Assembly (NCBI GenBank): GCA_017471085.1
Contig: JAFUWW010000097.1
Coordinates: 1-17,581 of the forward strand
Direction: 5' to 3'
From: Bacteroidales bacterium
Lineage (GTDB): Bacteria; Bacteroidota; Bacteroidia; Bacteroidales; UBA932
Length of the DNA: 17,581 bases
Position numbers and translations under genes: made by a program. Numbering within the stretch: the first letter of the stretch is position 1; the number at the start of each line of letters is the position of its first letter. This document shows, piece after piece, positions 1-6,892 of this stretch. The notes under the pieces were generated by a model. That model searched no databases. It worked only from the letters and a program-made list of their open reading frames with translations, and had not been told where the DNA came from.

Positions 1-450
1 CTGTTCATGGACGTGGATGGGGAAGAACCGGTCATTACGGTGGACACTGGCGGGGCTTCCTTCCTGTCGGCCGATATCATCAAGGGCAGCCTCCTTCGGA
101 TCGTGCCCGGCGGATACGGCTGCGCCACCCTTACGCTCACCGCCACCGACGCTCTCGGTGCATCGGCCTCGACGTCTTTCCAGGTGGCTGTGAAGGTTGC
201 CAAAGGAAAGGCGGACGTCTATCCGGTCCCCGCGCAGGATGAGGTCTTTTTCTGGGTCGATTCCCTGGAGATGATTCCCCTGACGGTTGCGTTGTATTCG
301 GCCTATGGAGACGATGTTCTCACCGCCGTCCTTCAGGGCAGCGTGTTCCAGCCTGCCAGCCTGGACATTTCCGACCTTGCACCAGGCAAATACGTCGCCA
401 TACTCAAGTACGGCGACGTATCGGAAAAGGTGCAGGTCGTAAAAATCTAA
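1..450 (+). CDS. C-terminal part of a T9SS-secreted protein (5' end outside window)
   Basis: The frame is open from the first base (CTG TTC before the first ATG at 7), so this is the 3' end of a longer gene. About residues 8-63, counted from that ATG, form a beta-rich Ig/cadherin-like segment ending in a typical strand (TLTLTATDALG). Residues 71-147 fit a type A T9SS C-terminal sorting domain: the YPVPAQDEV stretch replaces the usual YPNPxxxx, followed by a beta-sandwich core, then LAPGKYV and a short basic end (KVQVVKI). In known systems this domain directs passage across the outer membrane and is then removed. The passenger (often a peptidase, adhesin or glycosidase) lies outside the window, so its function cannot be stated. 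The stop overlaps the end of the opposing reductase gene by 4 nt. Confidence is high for the sorting domain only. Confidence 0.8.
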   Translation: MFMDVDGEEPVITVDTGGASFLSADIIKGSLLRIVPGGYGCATLTLTATDALGASASTSFQVAVKVAKGKADVYPVPAQDEVFFWVDSLEMIPLTVALYSAYGDDVLTAVLQGSVFQPASLDISDLAPGKYVAILKYGDVSEKVQVVKI

Positions 451-1787
451 AGCGTATCCTGCTTGAGGCTTTCAATGTAGCGGGCGATCCTGTTCAGCTG
501 CGTAGGGATGGCGATGCTCTGCGGGCAGTGTGACAGACATTCGCCGCAGGCGATGCAGTGATCGGCCTGGCGGACGGTGGCGACGGCCCGGTCGTAACTT
601 ACCAGATAGGCTTTCTTCAGTTTCTGATACTCCTTCTGTTCACGGCTCTGGGCGTAGGTGCCGGCCGTGATGGCGCGGTTGTAATGCTGGAAAGTGCCGG
701 GGATGTCGATGCCCCAGGGGCAAGGCATGCAGTATTTGCAGTCCGTGCAGTTGATCATCGGATATTCCATCATCTGGACGGCCATCTCTTCCATGAACTC
801 CAGTTCTTCTTCCGTGAGCGGCTTGAAGTGCGTGAAAGTCTTGATGTTGTCCATGAGAGGATCCATGTTGGTCATGCCCGAGAGGGTGCACAGCACGCGC
901 GGGTGGCTGCCGCAGAAACGGAAGGCCCATGAGGCGATGCTCTTGTCCGGTTCACGCTCCTTCATCTGGCGGGAAATGCCTTCCGGCACATTGGCCAGAC
1001 GGCCGCCCAGCAGCGGTTCCATGATGACGATGGGGAGTTCGCGCTTGTCCAGCTGCTCGTAGAGGTAATCGGCATTGACGTTCCGCACGCCGTCAGCGTG
1101 TTTCCAGTCTACATAGTTCATTTCGATCTGCACGAAATCCCAGATCTGCTCGCCGGAATCGTACATTTCCATGAAGTAGTCGAACTCGTTCTTGGCACCG
1201 TGGAAGGAGAAGCCCAGGTTGCGGATGCGTCCGGCCTCTTTTTCCTTCCGGAGGAAATCCATCATGCCGTTCTGCACATAGCGCTGGTTGAAAGCGTCCT
1301 TGCCGCCCCGGCCGATGGAATGGAGCAGGTAGTAGTCGAAATAATCGGTCTTGAGCTGCTCGAACGAGTCGTGGTACATCTTGATGGATGCTTCGGGCGA
1401 CTGGTCTCCGAAATTGGACAGCTTGGTGGCGATGTAGTATTTGTCCCTGGGATGGCGGCTGAGGGCGATGCCGGCCGCTTTCTCCGACTGGCCCATCAGG
1501 TAGGCGGGAGAGGTGTCGAAGTAATTGATTCCGTGCTCGAGGGCGTAGTCCACCATCTCGTTCACGGCTTCCTGGTCGATGACGCTGGGCCGGCCGTTGG
1601 CGTCGGTGAGCATGGGCCAGCGCATGCAGCCGAAGCCGAGGAGCGACACTTTGTCCCCGTTGCGGTTGTTGGTGCGGTAGACCATCTCTTCCGGGCCCTC
1701 GGGTTCCGGCGTGGAGGTTTTCTTGGGGGCGCAGGCCGATGCCAGGGCGGCAGCGCCGGTTATCTTGATGAAATCTCTTCTTTTCAT
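447..1787 (-). CDS. Aldo/keto reductase with Tat-type lipoprotein signal and C-terminal 4Fe-4S domain
   Basis: This 446-aa protein starts with a twin-arginine motif (RRDFIK, residues 3-8), a short hydrophobic stretch and a lipobox-like LASAC with Cys19, so Tat export as a lipoprotein is predicted. Residues about 36-330 are an aldo/keto reductase barrel with the usual tetrad visible: D91 and Y96 in YFDTSPAY, K122 in ATKLS and H156 in LLHS. The C-terminal part has C347-C350-C353-C356P and C411-C414-C417-C421P, two ferredoxin-like cluster motifs. The family normally reduces carbonyls with NADPH; the substrate is unknown here. The gene starts 6 nt after the stop of the upstream NapH-NapG-like gene, so the two are probably co-transcribed, and the membrane protein may feed electrons to it (inference). 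Its stop overlaps the convergent gene by 4 nt, leaving no room for a separate terminator. Confidence 0.9.
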   Translation of the reverse strand: MKRRDFIKITGAAALASACAPKKTSTPEPEGPEEMVYRTNNRNGDKVSLLGFGCMRWPMLTDANGRPSVIDQEAVNEMVDYALEHGINYFDTSPAYLMGQSEKAAGIALSRHPRDKYYIATKLSNFGDQSPEASIKMYHDSFEQLKTDYFDYYLLHSIGRGGKDAFNQRYVQNGMMDFLRKEKEAGRIRNLGFSFHGAKNEFDYFMEMYDSGEQIWDFVQIEMNYVDWKHADGVRNVNADYLYEQLDKRELPIVIMEPLLGGRLANVPEGISRQMKEREPDKSIASWAFRFCGSHPRVLCTLSGMTNMDPLMDNIKTFTHFKPLTEEELEFMEEMAVQMMEYPMINCTDCKYCMPCPWGIDIPGTFQHYNRAITAGTYAQSREQKEYQKLKKAYLVSYDRAVATVRQADHCIACGECLSHCPQSIAIPTQLNRIARYIESLKQDTL

Positions 1788-1793
1788 AGGGCT

Positions 1794-3302
1794 CTACAAC
1801 AAATGTTCGTTCCTTCCGTTTACGGTAATGGCGCTGACAGGGCGCACAGGGCAAAGGTTCTCGCAGGCTCCGCAGCCGATGCAGATCTCCTCCGAGACCA
1901 CCGGGTATTTGTGGCCGGTTTCCGGATTCTCCACCAGTTGGATGGCGCCGGTAGGGCAGGTGCGGGCGCACTTGCCGCAATCGGCCTTGCCTGTGGCGGA
2001 AACGCAGGTGGCAAGATTGACGGCAGCGTAACCGACGTGATAGTTGGTCTTCTCTTCCTTGGTGATCCGCTGGATGGCACCGGCGGGGCAGAGTTCCGAG
2101 CAGCGGGTGCACTCCGGACGGCAGTAGCCTTTCTCGTAGCTCATCTGCGGCTGCATCAGGTGCTGCAGGTCCGTGGAAGGACGGAGTACGTTGTTGGGGC
2201 ATTCGGCCACGCACAGCTGGCAGGCGGTGCAGCGGCGGTAGAAATCTTTCACGCTCCTGGAGCCGGGAGGGGTGAGGGGCGTCTCGCGCTCGGGAGCCTG
2301 CTTGGGCAGGACATCCGCGAAACCGCCGTCGACCTTCTTGGCCGTTTCCTGTGCGCGGGCCTGAACGCCCTTCAGCGCTGCGGCCCCCACCACGGCCACC
2401 GTTCCCGCCATCATGGCCCGGCGGGATGCCCGATCGGCGTCGGGCGTGGCGTCACGCCCGGCTTGACCGGGAGACTTTCCCCAGGCATAGCGGTACTTCA
2501 GGGCGCCGAACTTGCACTGGTCCAGGCAGTTGAAGCAGTCTACGCAGCGGGAGTAGTCGATGGTCTGGCTATCCTTGGTGATGTTGATGCACTGGGCCTT
2601 GCAGTGGTTTTCGCAGGCCTTGCATTTCTTGCATTTTTCCGTGTCGATGACAGGACGGAACATGGAGAAGCGGGAGAGGAAACTGAGGGTGGTGCCCACA
2701 GGGCATACCGTGTTGCAGTAGGTGCGGCCGCCCTTGAAGGAAAGGGCTACCACCAGCACCAGCATGGCGATGGCGATGAGGAAGGTGGGCAGGCTCCTGA
2801 TCCAGACCTCTTTCTCATAGAAGGTATAGCTGCCGGCGCGTTCGCTCAGCCATGCCAGCAGGTTGTTTCCCCATAAATAGACGGGCTGCAGCAGGTTCTG
2901 CACCATGCGGCCGTAGGCGCTGTAAGGGGCCAGGAGGGCCACAAAAGCCTGTACGCCGGCAACAAGCGCAATGATGAACAGGGCCCAGATGCCGTAACGG
3001 AGCCATTTGAGTTCTTTCTTGAACTTGTACGGCCTTTTGCTGCGGAGGGTTCCCAGGTGGGAGACACCATCCTGGAAAACGCCCAGCGGGCAGATGACGG
3101 AACAATAGACGCGGCCAAACAGCAGGGTAAGCACCACCAGAAGGGCGATAACCACGAAGTTCAGGGCCAGCACGGCGGGGAGAAACTGGAGCTTTGCCAT
3201 CCAGCCCAGCCATCCGTGCAGGGCTCCGGTAAAGTCCAGGAGCAAAAGGGTGATTCCAGCCCAGAACAGTACGGCGAGGATAACTCTAAGTTTTTTAAGC
3301 AT
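1794..3302 (-). CDS. NapH-NapG-like membrane iron-sulfur fusion protein
   Basis: With the start at 3302 the protein has 502 aa. The first half resembles NapH: four hydrophobic segments (about 6-24, 41-62, 104-126, 170-190), two Cx3CP motifs (C67/C71 and C196/C200), then two ferredoxin motifs (C224-227-230-234, C253-256-259-263). The second half resembles NapG: a twin-arginine SRRAMMAG segment (R294-R295) followed by a hydrophobic stretch, then four cluster motifs (C358-361-364-368, C394-398-401-405, C433/442-445-449, C474-477-480-484). NapH and NapG pass quinol electrons to periplasmic acceptors in other systems; here the likely partner is the adjacent exported reductase. An in-frame ATG at 3317 also exists, but it would lie only a few bases after the predicted transcript start. 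The ATG at 3302 has an AAAGGA sequence just upstream and is preferred. The name follows the domain pattern; the physiological acceptor is unknown. Confidence 0.85.
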   Translation of the reverse strand: MLKKLRVILAVLFWAGITLLLLDFTGALHGWLGWMAKLQFLPAVLALNFVVIALLVVLTLLFGRVYCSVICPLGVFQDGVSHLGTLRSKRPYKFKKELKWLRYGIWALFIIALVAGVQAFVALLAPYSAYGRMVQNLLQPVYLWGNNLLAWLSERAGSYTFYEKEVWIRSLPTFLIAIAMLVLVVALSFKGGRTYCNTVCPVGTTLSFLSRFSMFRPVIDTEKCKKCKACENHCKAQCINITKDSQTIDYSRCVDCFNCLDQCKFGALKYRYAWGKSPGQAGRDATPDADRASRRAMMAGTVAVVGAAALKGVQARAQETAKKVDGGFADVLPKQAPERETPLTPPGSRSVKDFYRRCTACQLCVAECPNNVLRPSTDLQHLMQPQMSYEKGYCRPECTRCSELCPAGAIQRITKEEKTNYHVGYAAVNLATCVSATGKADCGKCARTCPTGAIQLVENPETGHKYPVVSEEICIGCGACENLCPVRPVSAITVNGRNEHLL

Positions 3303-3326
3303 AGTCCTTTTATTCATTGTTAATAT

Positions 3327-3335
3327 GCAAAGATA
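3327..3335 (-). promoter_or_regulatory. Bacteroidota -7 box for the iron-sulfur protein / reductase pair
   Basis: Read on the minus strand, this is TATCTTTGC, a match to the Bacteroidota -7 consensus TAnnTTTG. It lies 25 nt upstream of the preferred ATG at 3302. No clear TTTG -33 element is present at the usual distance. Confidence 0.55.
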
Positions 3336-3353
3336 ATATTTTTCAAAAATATT
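3335..3353. repeat. Perfect 19-bp palindrome between divergent promoters
   Basis: AATATTTTT-C-AAAAATATT is a perfect inverted repeat with 9-nt arms. It fills almost all of the 20 bp between the two divergent -7 boxes. It could be a dimeric regulator's operator, or simply AT-rich promoter DNA. No matching regulator gene is in the window. Confidence 0.6.
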
Positions 3354-3355
3354 GC

Positions 3356-3364
3356 TATATTTGC
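3356..3364 (+). promoter_or_regulatory. Bacteroidota -7 box for the frr-aromatic operon
   Basis: TATATTTGC fits TAnnTTTG. It predicts a transcript start near 3370 and a leader of about 15 nt before the frr ATG at 3386. The -33 region overlaps the palindrome and the opposing promoter, and has no clear TTTG. Confidence 0.6.
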
Positions 3365-3385
3365 AACCGCACAAAACTGAGAAAT

Positions 3386-3952
3386 ATGTTACCTAAAGCG
3401 AAAGAAATCGTAGATGCGGCCGAACTCAAGATGCAGGACGCAGTAGATTACCTCGAGGAGGACCTCAAGAATTACCGGGTGGGAAAAGCCTCTCCGGCCA
3501 TCCTGAATCCCGTCATGGTAGACTATTACGGTACGGCCACTCCGCTTAACCAGGTTGCATCCGTAACCACGCCGGACGCCAAGACCATCGCCATCCAGCC
3601 TTGGGAACGCAATATGATCGGCAAAATCGAAAAGGCCATCCTGGACGCCAACGTAGGGCTTACCCCCTCCAACAACGGTGAAATCATCCGCTGCATGGTG
3701 CCCGCCCTCACGGAGGAGCGCCGCAAAGATCTCATCAAGAAGGCGAAGGCCCAGGGTGAAACCACCAAGGTGACCATCCGCAATGCCCGCCGGGACGGAA
3801 TCGACCTCCTCAAGAAGGCCCAGAAGAACGACGGCCTCTCCGAGGACGGCGAGAAGGAAGGCGAGGTCGAACTCCAGAAAGTCACCGACAAATGGGTGAA
3901 GAAGGTGGACGAGGTCATTGCAGCCAAGGAAAAGGATATCCTTACCGTGTAA
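3386..3952 (+). CDS. frr: Ribosome recycling factor
   Basis: The product is 188 aa, close to the usual 185-186 aa of ribosome recycling factor, which with EF-G splits post-termination ribosomes in the cytoplasm. Family landmarks are visible along the whole length: RVGKASPAIL near residue 30, VDYYGTATPLNQ, the IQPWERNMI segment, LTPSNNGEIIR, LTEERRKDL and VTIRNARRD, ending in a helical Lys/Glu-rich tail. Upstream in-frame ATG codons exist, but the predicted promoter at 3356-3363 lies between them and this ATG, so 3386 is the sensible start. The stop overlaps the pheA start by one base (TAATG), making frr the first gene of the aromatic operon. In many bacteria frr follows pyrH; here it does not. 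Confidence 0.97.
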   Translation: MLPKAKEIVDAAELKMQDAVDYLEEDLKNYRVGKASPAILNPVMVDYYGTATPLNQVASVTTPDAKTIAIQPWERNMIGKIEKAILDANVGLTPSNNGEIIRCMVPALTEERRKDLIKKAKAQGETTKVTIRNARRDGIDLLKKAQKNDGLSEDGEKEGEVELQKVTDKWVKKVDEVIAAKEKDILTV

Positions 3953-4776
3953 TGAAAAGGGTCGCCATCCAAGGATACAAGGGCTGCTTCCACGAACAAG
4001 CAGCCCGTTTATTTTATGACGACCAGTCGCTCCCCATCCTGGAGTGCGACACCTTCGCCGGTCTTTTCTCCGCCTTGGACGAAGGGAAGGCCGATGCGGC
4101 CGTAATGGCCATCGAAAACACCGTCTCCGGCGGTCTCATCCATAATTTCGAACTGCTCAGGGAGAGCGGCAGGAAGGTGAAGGGGGAGGTATACATCCGC
4201 ATCCAGCAGAACCTGATGGCCCTTCCCGGCCAGCGCCTGGAAGACATCCGCGAAGTCCGTACCCACTACATGGCCATCAACCAGACCCGCCCCTTCTTCG
4301 TGCACCATGCACCCTGGATCCGGCTTTCCGAATCGGAGGACACGGCCAAGAGCGCGGCCGACCTGGCCGCCTCCCGGGAAAAAGGCGTAGGCGCGGTGGC
4401 ATCGGCCCTGGCGGCGGAACTCTACGGGCTGGAAATCCTGGCCGAAGGCATCGAAACCTACAAGCAGAATTTCACCCGCTTCCTGGTGCTGGACGATGCA
4501 CTGGAAGTGCCCGGGGCCGATATCGACAAAGCCTCCCTGTGCTTCACCCTGCCGCACAAGCCGGGTTCGCTGGCCCAGATTCTCACCATCCTGTCGTTCT
4601 ACGACATGAACCTTACCCGCATCCAGTCGCTCCCCATCCCCGGAAAGGAGTGGCAGTATTTCTTCTATGCCGATATCAAATTCGACAGCCTTCACCGCTA
4701 CAGGCAGGCGCTTTCCGCCGTGCGCCCGCTCATCGAAGATTTCCAGATTTTAGGCGAATACAAAGCAGCATTATAA
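3952..4776 (+). CDS. pheA: Prephenate dehydratase with ACT domain
   Basis: This 274-aa monofunctional enzyme converts prephenate to phenylpyruvate, the committed step to phenylalanine. The catalytic domain covers about residues 3-180 and shows the AIENT motif (53-57), the HYMAINQ stretch (105-111) and the conserved T175-R176-F177. The ACT regulatory domain (about 195-270) has the PGSL turn (204-207) that normally helps bind phenylalanine, but the usual ESRP motif reads QSLP (225-228). There is no chorismate mutase domain; that activity is supplied by the last gene of the operon. The start is fixed by the one-base overlap with frr (TAATG), so translation is probably coupled. Feedback control by phenylalanine is expected from the ACT domain but may be altered by the motif change. 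Confidence 0.95.
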   Translation: MKRVAIQGYKGCFHEQAARLFYDDQSLPILECDTFAGLFSALDEGKADAAVMAIENTVSGGLIHNFELLRESGRKVKGEVYIRIQQNLMALPGQRLEDIREVRTHYMAINQTRPFFVHHAPWIRLSESEDTAKSAADLAASREKGVGAVASALAAELYGLEILAEGIETYKQNFTRFLVLDDALEVPGADIDKASLCFTLPHKPGSLAQILTILSFYDMNLTRIQSLPIPGKEWQYFFYADIKFDSLHRYRQALSAVRPLIEDFQILGEYKAAL

Positions 4777-4786
4777 AACGAACGAT

Positions 4787-5980
4787 ATGATTATCCAACC
4801 CGCCAACAGGACCTTGTCGGTCAAAGAGTATTATTTCTCCATCAAGAACAAGGAAATCGCCCGCCTCAATGCGGAGCGCGCCGCCAAAGGACTGGACCCT
4901 GTCATCAACCTGGGCATCGGTTCGCCGGACGGTTCTCCCGCTCCGGAGGCCGTGGAGGCTCTTTGCGAGTGTGCCAGGAAAGCTGGTGTGCACGGCTACC
5001 AGAGCTATGTGGGCATTCCGGAACTCCGTGACGCCATCGCCGCCTGGTACAGGCGTTGGTACGGCGTAGAGCTGGACCCCGCCTCCGAAATCCAGCCCCT
5101 CATGGGCTCCAAGGAGGGCATCCTGCTCCTTTCGCTGGCCTTCCTGAATCCCGGCGACAAGGTGCTGGTCCCGGACCCCGGCTATCCCACTTATACATCG
5201 GCCACGCTCATGTGCGAGGCGCAGCTGGTCAAGTACGACCTGGTGGAGGCCGACGGCTGGTATCCGGACTTCGACGCCCTGGAGAAAACGGACCTTTCCG
5301 GCGTCAAGCTCATGTGGGCGAACTATCCCAACATGCCTACGGGCGCCCCTGCCCGCCGGGATGTGTTCGAGCATCTGGTGGCTTTCGCCCGCAAGCACCG
5401 GATCCTGCTGGTGAACGACAATCCCTACGGCTTTATCCTGAACGAGCCGCAGTCCATCCTGTCTGTCCCCGGCGCCCGTGAAGTGTGCCTGGAGATGAAT
5501 TCCCTGTCCAAGAGCCACAACATGGCCGGCTGGCGTGTGGGCATGCTCGTAGGCGCGGCCGACGTAATCAAGGAAGTGCTCAAGGTGAAGACCCAGATGG
5601 ATTCCGGCATGTTCCGGGGCATCCAGGAGGCTGCCGTCGTGGCCTTGAACCAGGGACCCGAATGGTACGGACGGCTGAATGACGAATACCGTGCCCGCCG
5701 GGAAGTCGCCTGCCGCATCATGGATGCCATCGGCGCCACCTATGACCGGAATGCCGGCGGCCTGTATGTCTGGGGGAAGGTGGATCCCGCCGCCTTTGAA
5801 CCGGGTGAGAAATGCGTGGCGGAGCAGATGTCGGACTTCCTCCTGTACAATGCCGGCGTCTTCCTTACGCCGGGGTTCATCTTCGGGAAAAACGGTGCCG
5901 GACACGTGCGCATCTCCCTTTGCGCCAACGTTCCCACCCTTACGCGGGCGCTGGAAAAAGTGCAGCTTTGCGTAAAATAA
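4787..5980 (+). CDS. Class I/II PLP-dependent aminotransferase, probable aromatic transaminase
   Basis: A 397-aa fold-type I aminotransferase of the AspC/LL-diaminopimelate aminotransferase-like group. Visible landmarks are the GSPDGSP loop (45-51), the PDPGYPTY stretch (129-136), NYPNMPTG (179-186), D211 and Y214 in the VNDNPYG cofactor-binding region, the Schiff-base lysine K242 in SLSKSHNMAGWRVG, and R375 in HVRIS for the substrate carboxylate. It sits 10 nt after pheA and upstream of tyrA, so the likely job is amination of phenylpyruvate and hydroxyphenylpyruvate to phenylalanine and tyrosine. The family also includes enzymes acting on aspartate, alanine or diaminopimelate, and residue patterns alone do not settle the substrate. 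Class certain; aromatic role inferred from the operon. Confidence 0.92.
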   Translation: MIIQPANRTLSVKEYYFSIKNKEIARLNAERAAKGLDPVINLGIGSPDGSPAPEAVEALCECARKAGVHGYQSYVGIPELRDAIAAWYRRWYGVELDPASEIQPLMGSKEGILLLSLAFLNPGDKVLVPDPGYPTYTSATLMCEAQLVKYDLVEADGWYPDFDALEKTDLSGVKLMWANYPNMPTGAPARRDVFEHLVAFARKHRILLVNDNPYGFILNEPQSILSVPGAREVCLEMNSLSKSHNMAGWRVGMLVGAADVIKEVLKVKTQMDSGMFRGIQEAAVVALNQGPEWYGRLNDEYRARREVACRIMDAIGATYDRNAGGLYVWGKVDPAAFEPGEKCVAEQMSDFLLYNAGVFLTPGFIFGKNGAGHVRISLCANVPTLTRALEKVQLCVK

Positions 5981-6004
5981 GGTTTTTGTGGTAAGTATTT
6001 GAGA

Positions 6005-6892
6005 ATGAGAGATGTAAAGAAAACAGTCGGAATCATAGGCCTGGGCCTGATAGGCGGGTCGATGGCCATCGACCTCAAGCGCCGCGGCTTCGCCTCCAGG
6101 GTGCTGGGCGTGGAGCAGGTGCCCCTGAATGCGGAAGCCGCCCTCAAGATAGGCCTTGTGGATGAAGTGGTTCCGTACGAAGAATGCATAGAACGGGCCG
6201 ATATCATCGTGGTAGCCGTCCCGGTGGGTTCGGCCGTGGGCCTGGTCTGTGACATCCTGGACAAATTCCAGGCGGGAGCAGAGGCCTCTGCCCCCGTCTG
6301 GAAAGACAAGATTGTCATCGACGTCTGTTCCACCAAGGAGCAGATCTGCCTGGCTACGCACTATCACTCCTGCCGCAGGCAGTTCGTCTCCACCCACCCC
6401 ATGGCGGGAACGGAGTACAGCGGCCCCTGGGCTGCCATGCCCGGCCTTTTTGACGGCCGCGCCTGCATCTTCGCCAATTCGGAAGAATCGGCCCCCAAGG
6501 CCCTCAGGACCATCGAAGAGATGTACGACGTGCTCAACATGCGGCCGCTTTACATGGTGGCTTCGCAGCATGATGTGCACACGGCCTATGTCTCCCATAT
6601 CTCCCATGTGACGTCCTTCGCCCTGGCACTGACCGTGCTGGACAAAGAGAAGGACGAGAAGCACATCTTCGACCTGGCCTCCGGCGGCTTCTCCTCCACC
6701 GTCCGCCTGGCCAAGTCCAGCGCCGACATGTGGGTCCCCATCCTCACGCAGAACCGCGACAACGTGCTGCACGTGATGGATACGTATATAGAGAAAATGA
6801 AGGACTTCCGGGAAGCTGTGGCCGACTTCGACGAAGACCGCATCCGGGAACTCATCTGCGAGGCCAACCGGATCAAAAAGATTATCAGATAA
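6005..6892 (+). CDS. tyrA: Prephenate dehydrogenase
   Basis: This 295-aa cytoplasmic enzyme oxidatively decarboxylates prephenate to 4-hydroxyphenylpyruvate for tyrosine. The N-terminal Rossmann fold has GLGLIGG (G12, G14, G17) and an acidic residue, E37, at the end of the second strand, which favours NAD. Prephenate-binding and catalytic landmarks follow: CSTK (108-111), HPMAGTE (131-137), HD (189-190), the SHISH histidines (198, 201) and GGFSSTVR with R234. No chorismate mutase or ACT domain is attached. A TTG six bases upstream (5999) is also in frame, but the ATG at 6005 is preferred. The stop overlaps the next start by one base (TAATG). Only a 24-nt gap separates it from the aminotransferase, so it is part of the same operon. 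Confidence 0.95.
   Translation: MRDVKKTVGIIGLGLIGGSMAIDLKRRGFASRVLGVEQVPLNAEAALKIGLVDEVVPYEECIERADIIVVAVPVGSAVGLVCDILDKFQAGAEASAPVWKDKIVIDVCSTKEQICLATHYHSCRRQFVSTHPMAGTEYSGPWAAMPGLFDGRACIFANSEESAPKALRTIEEMYDVLNMRPLYMVASQHDVHTAYVSHISHVTSFALALTVLDKEKDEKHIFDLASGGFSSTVRLAKSSADMWVPILTQNRDNVLHVMDTYIEKMKDFREAVADFDEDRIRELICEANRIKKIIR

Noticed and set aside
1098..2876. A plus-strand open frame of about 590 codons opposite the reductase and iron-sulfur genes
   Set aside because: The minus-strand genes have clear cysteine motifs and catalytic residues; this frame has none and spans two real genes.
5999..6004. TTG at 5999 as the tyrA start
   Set aside because: The ATG at 6005 is two codons downstream and gives a normal N-terminus before the nucleotide-binding motif.
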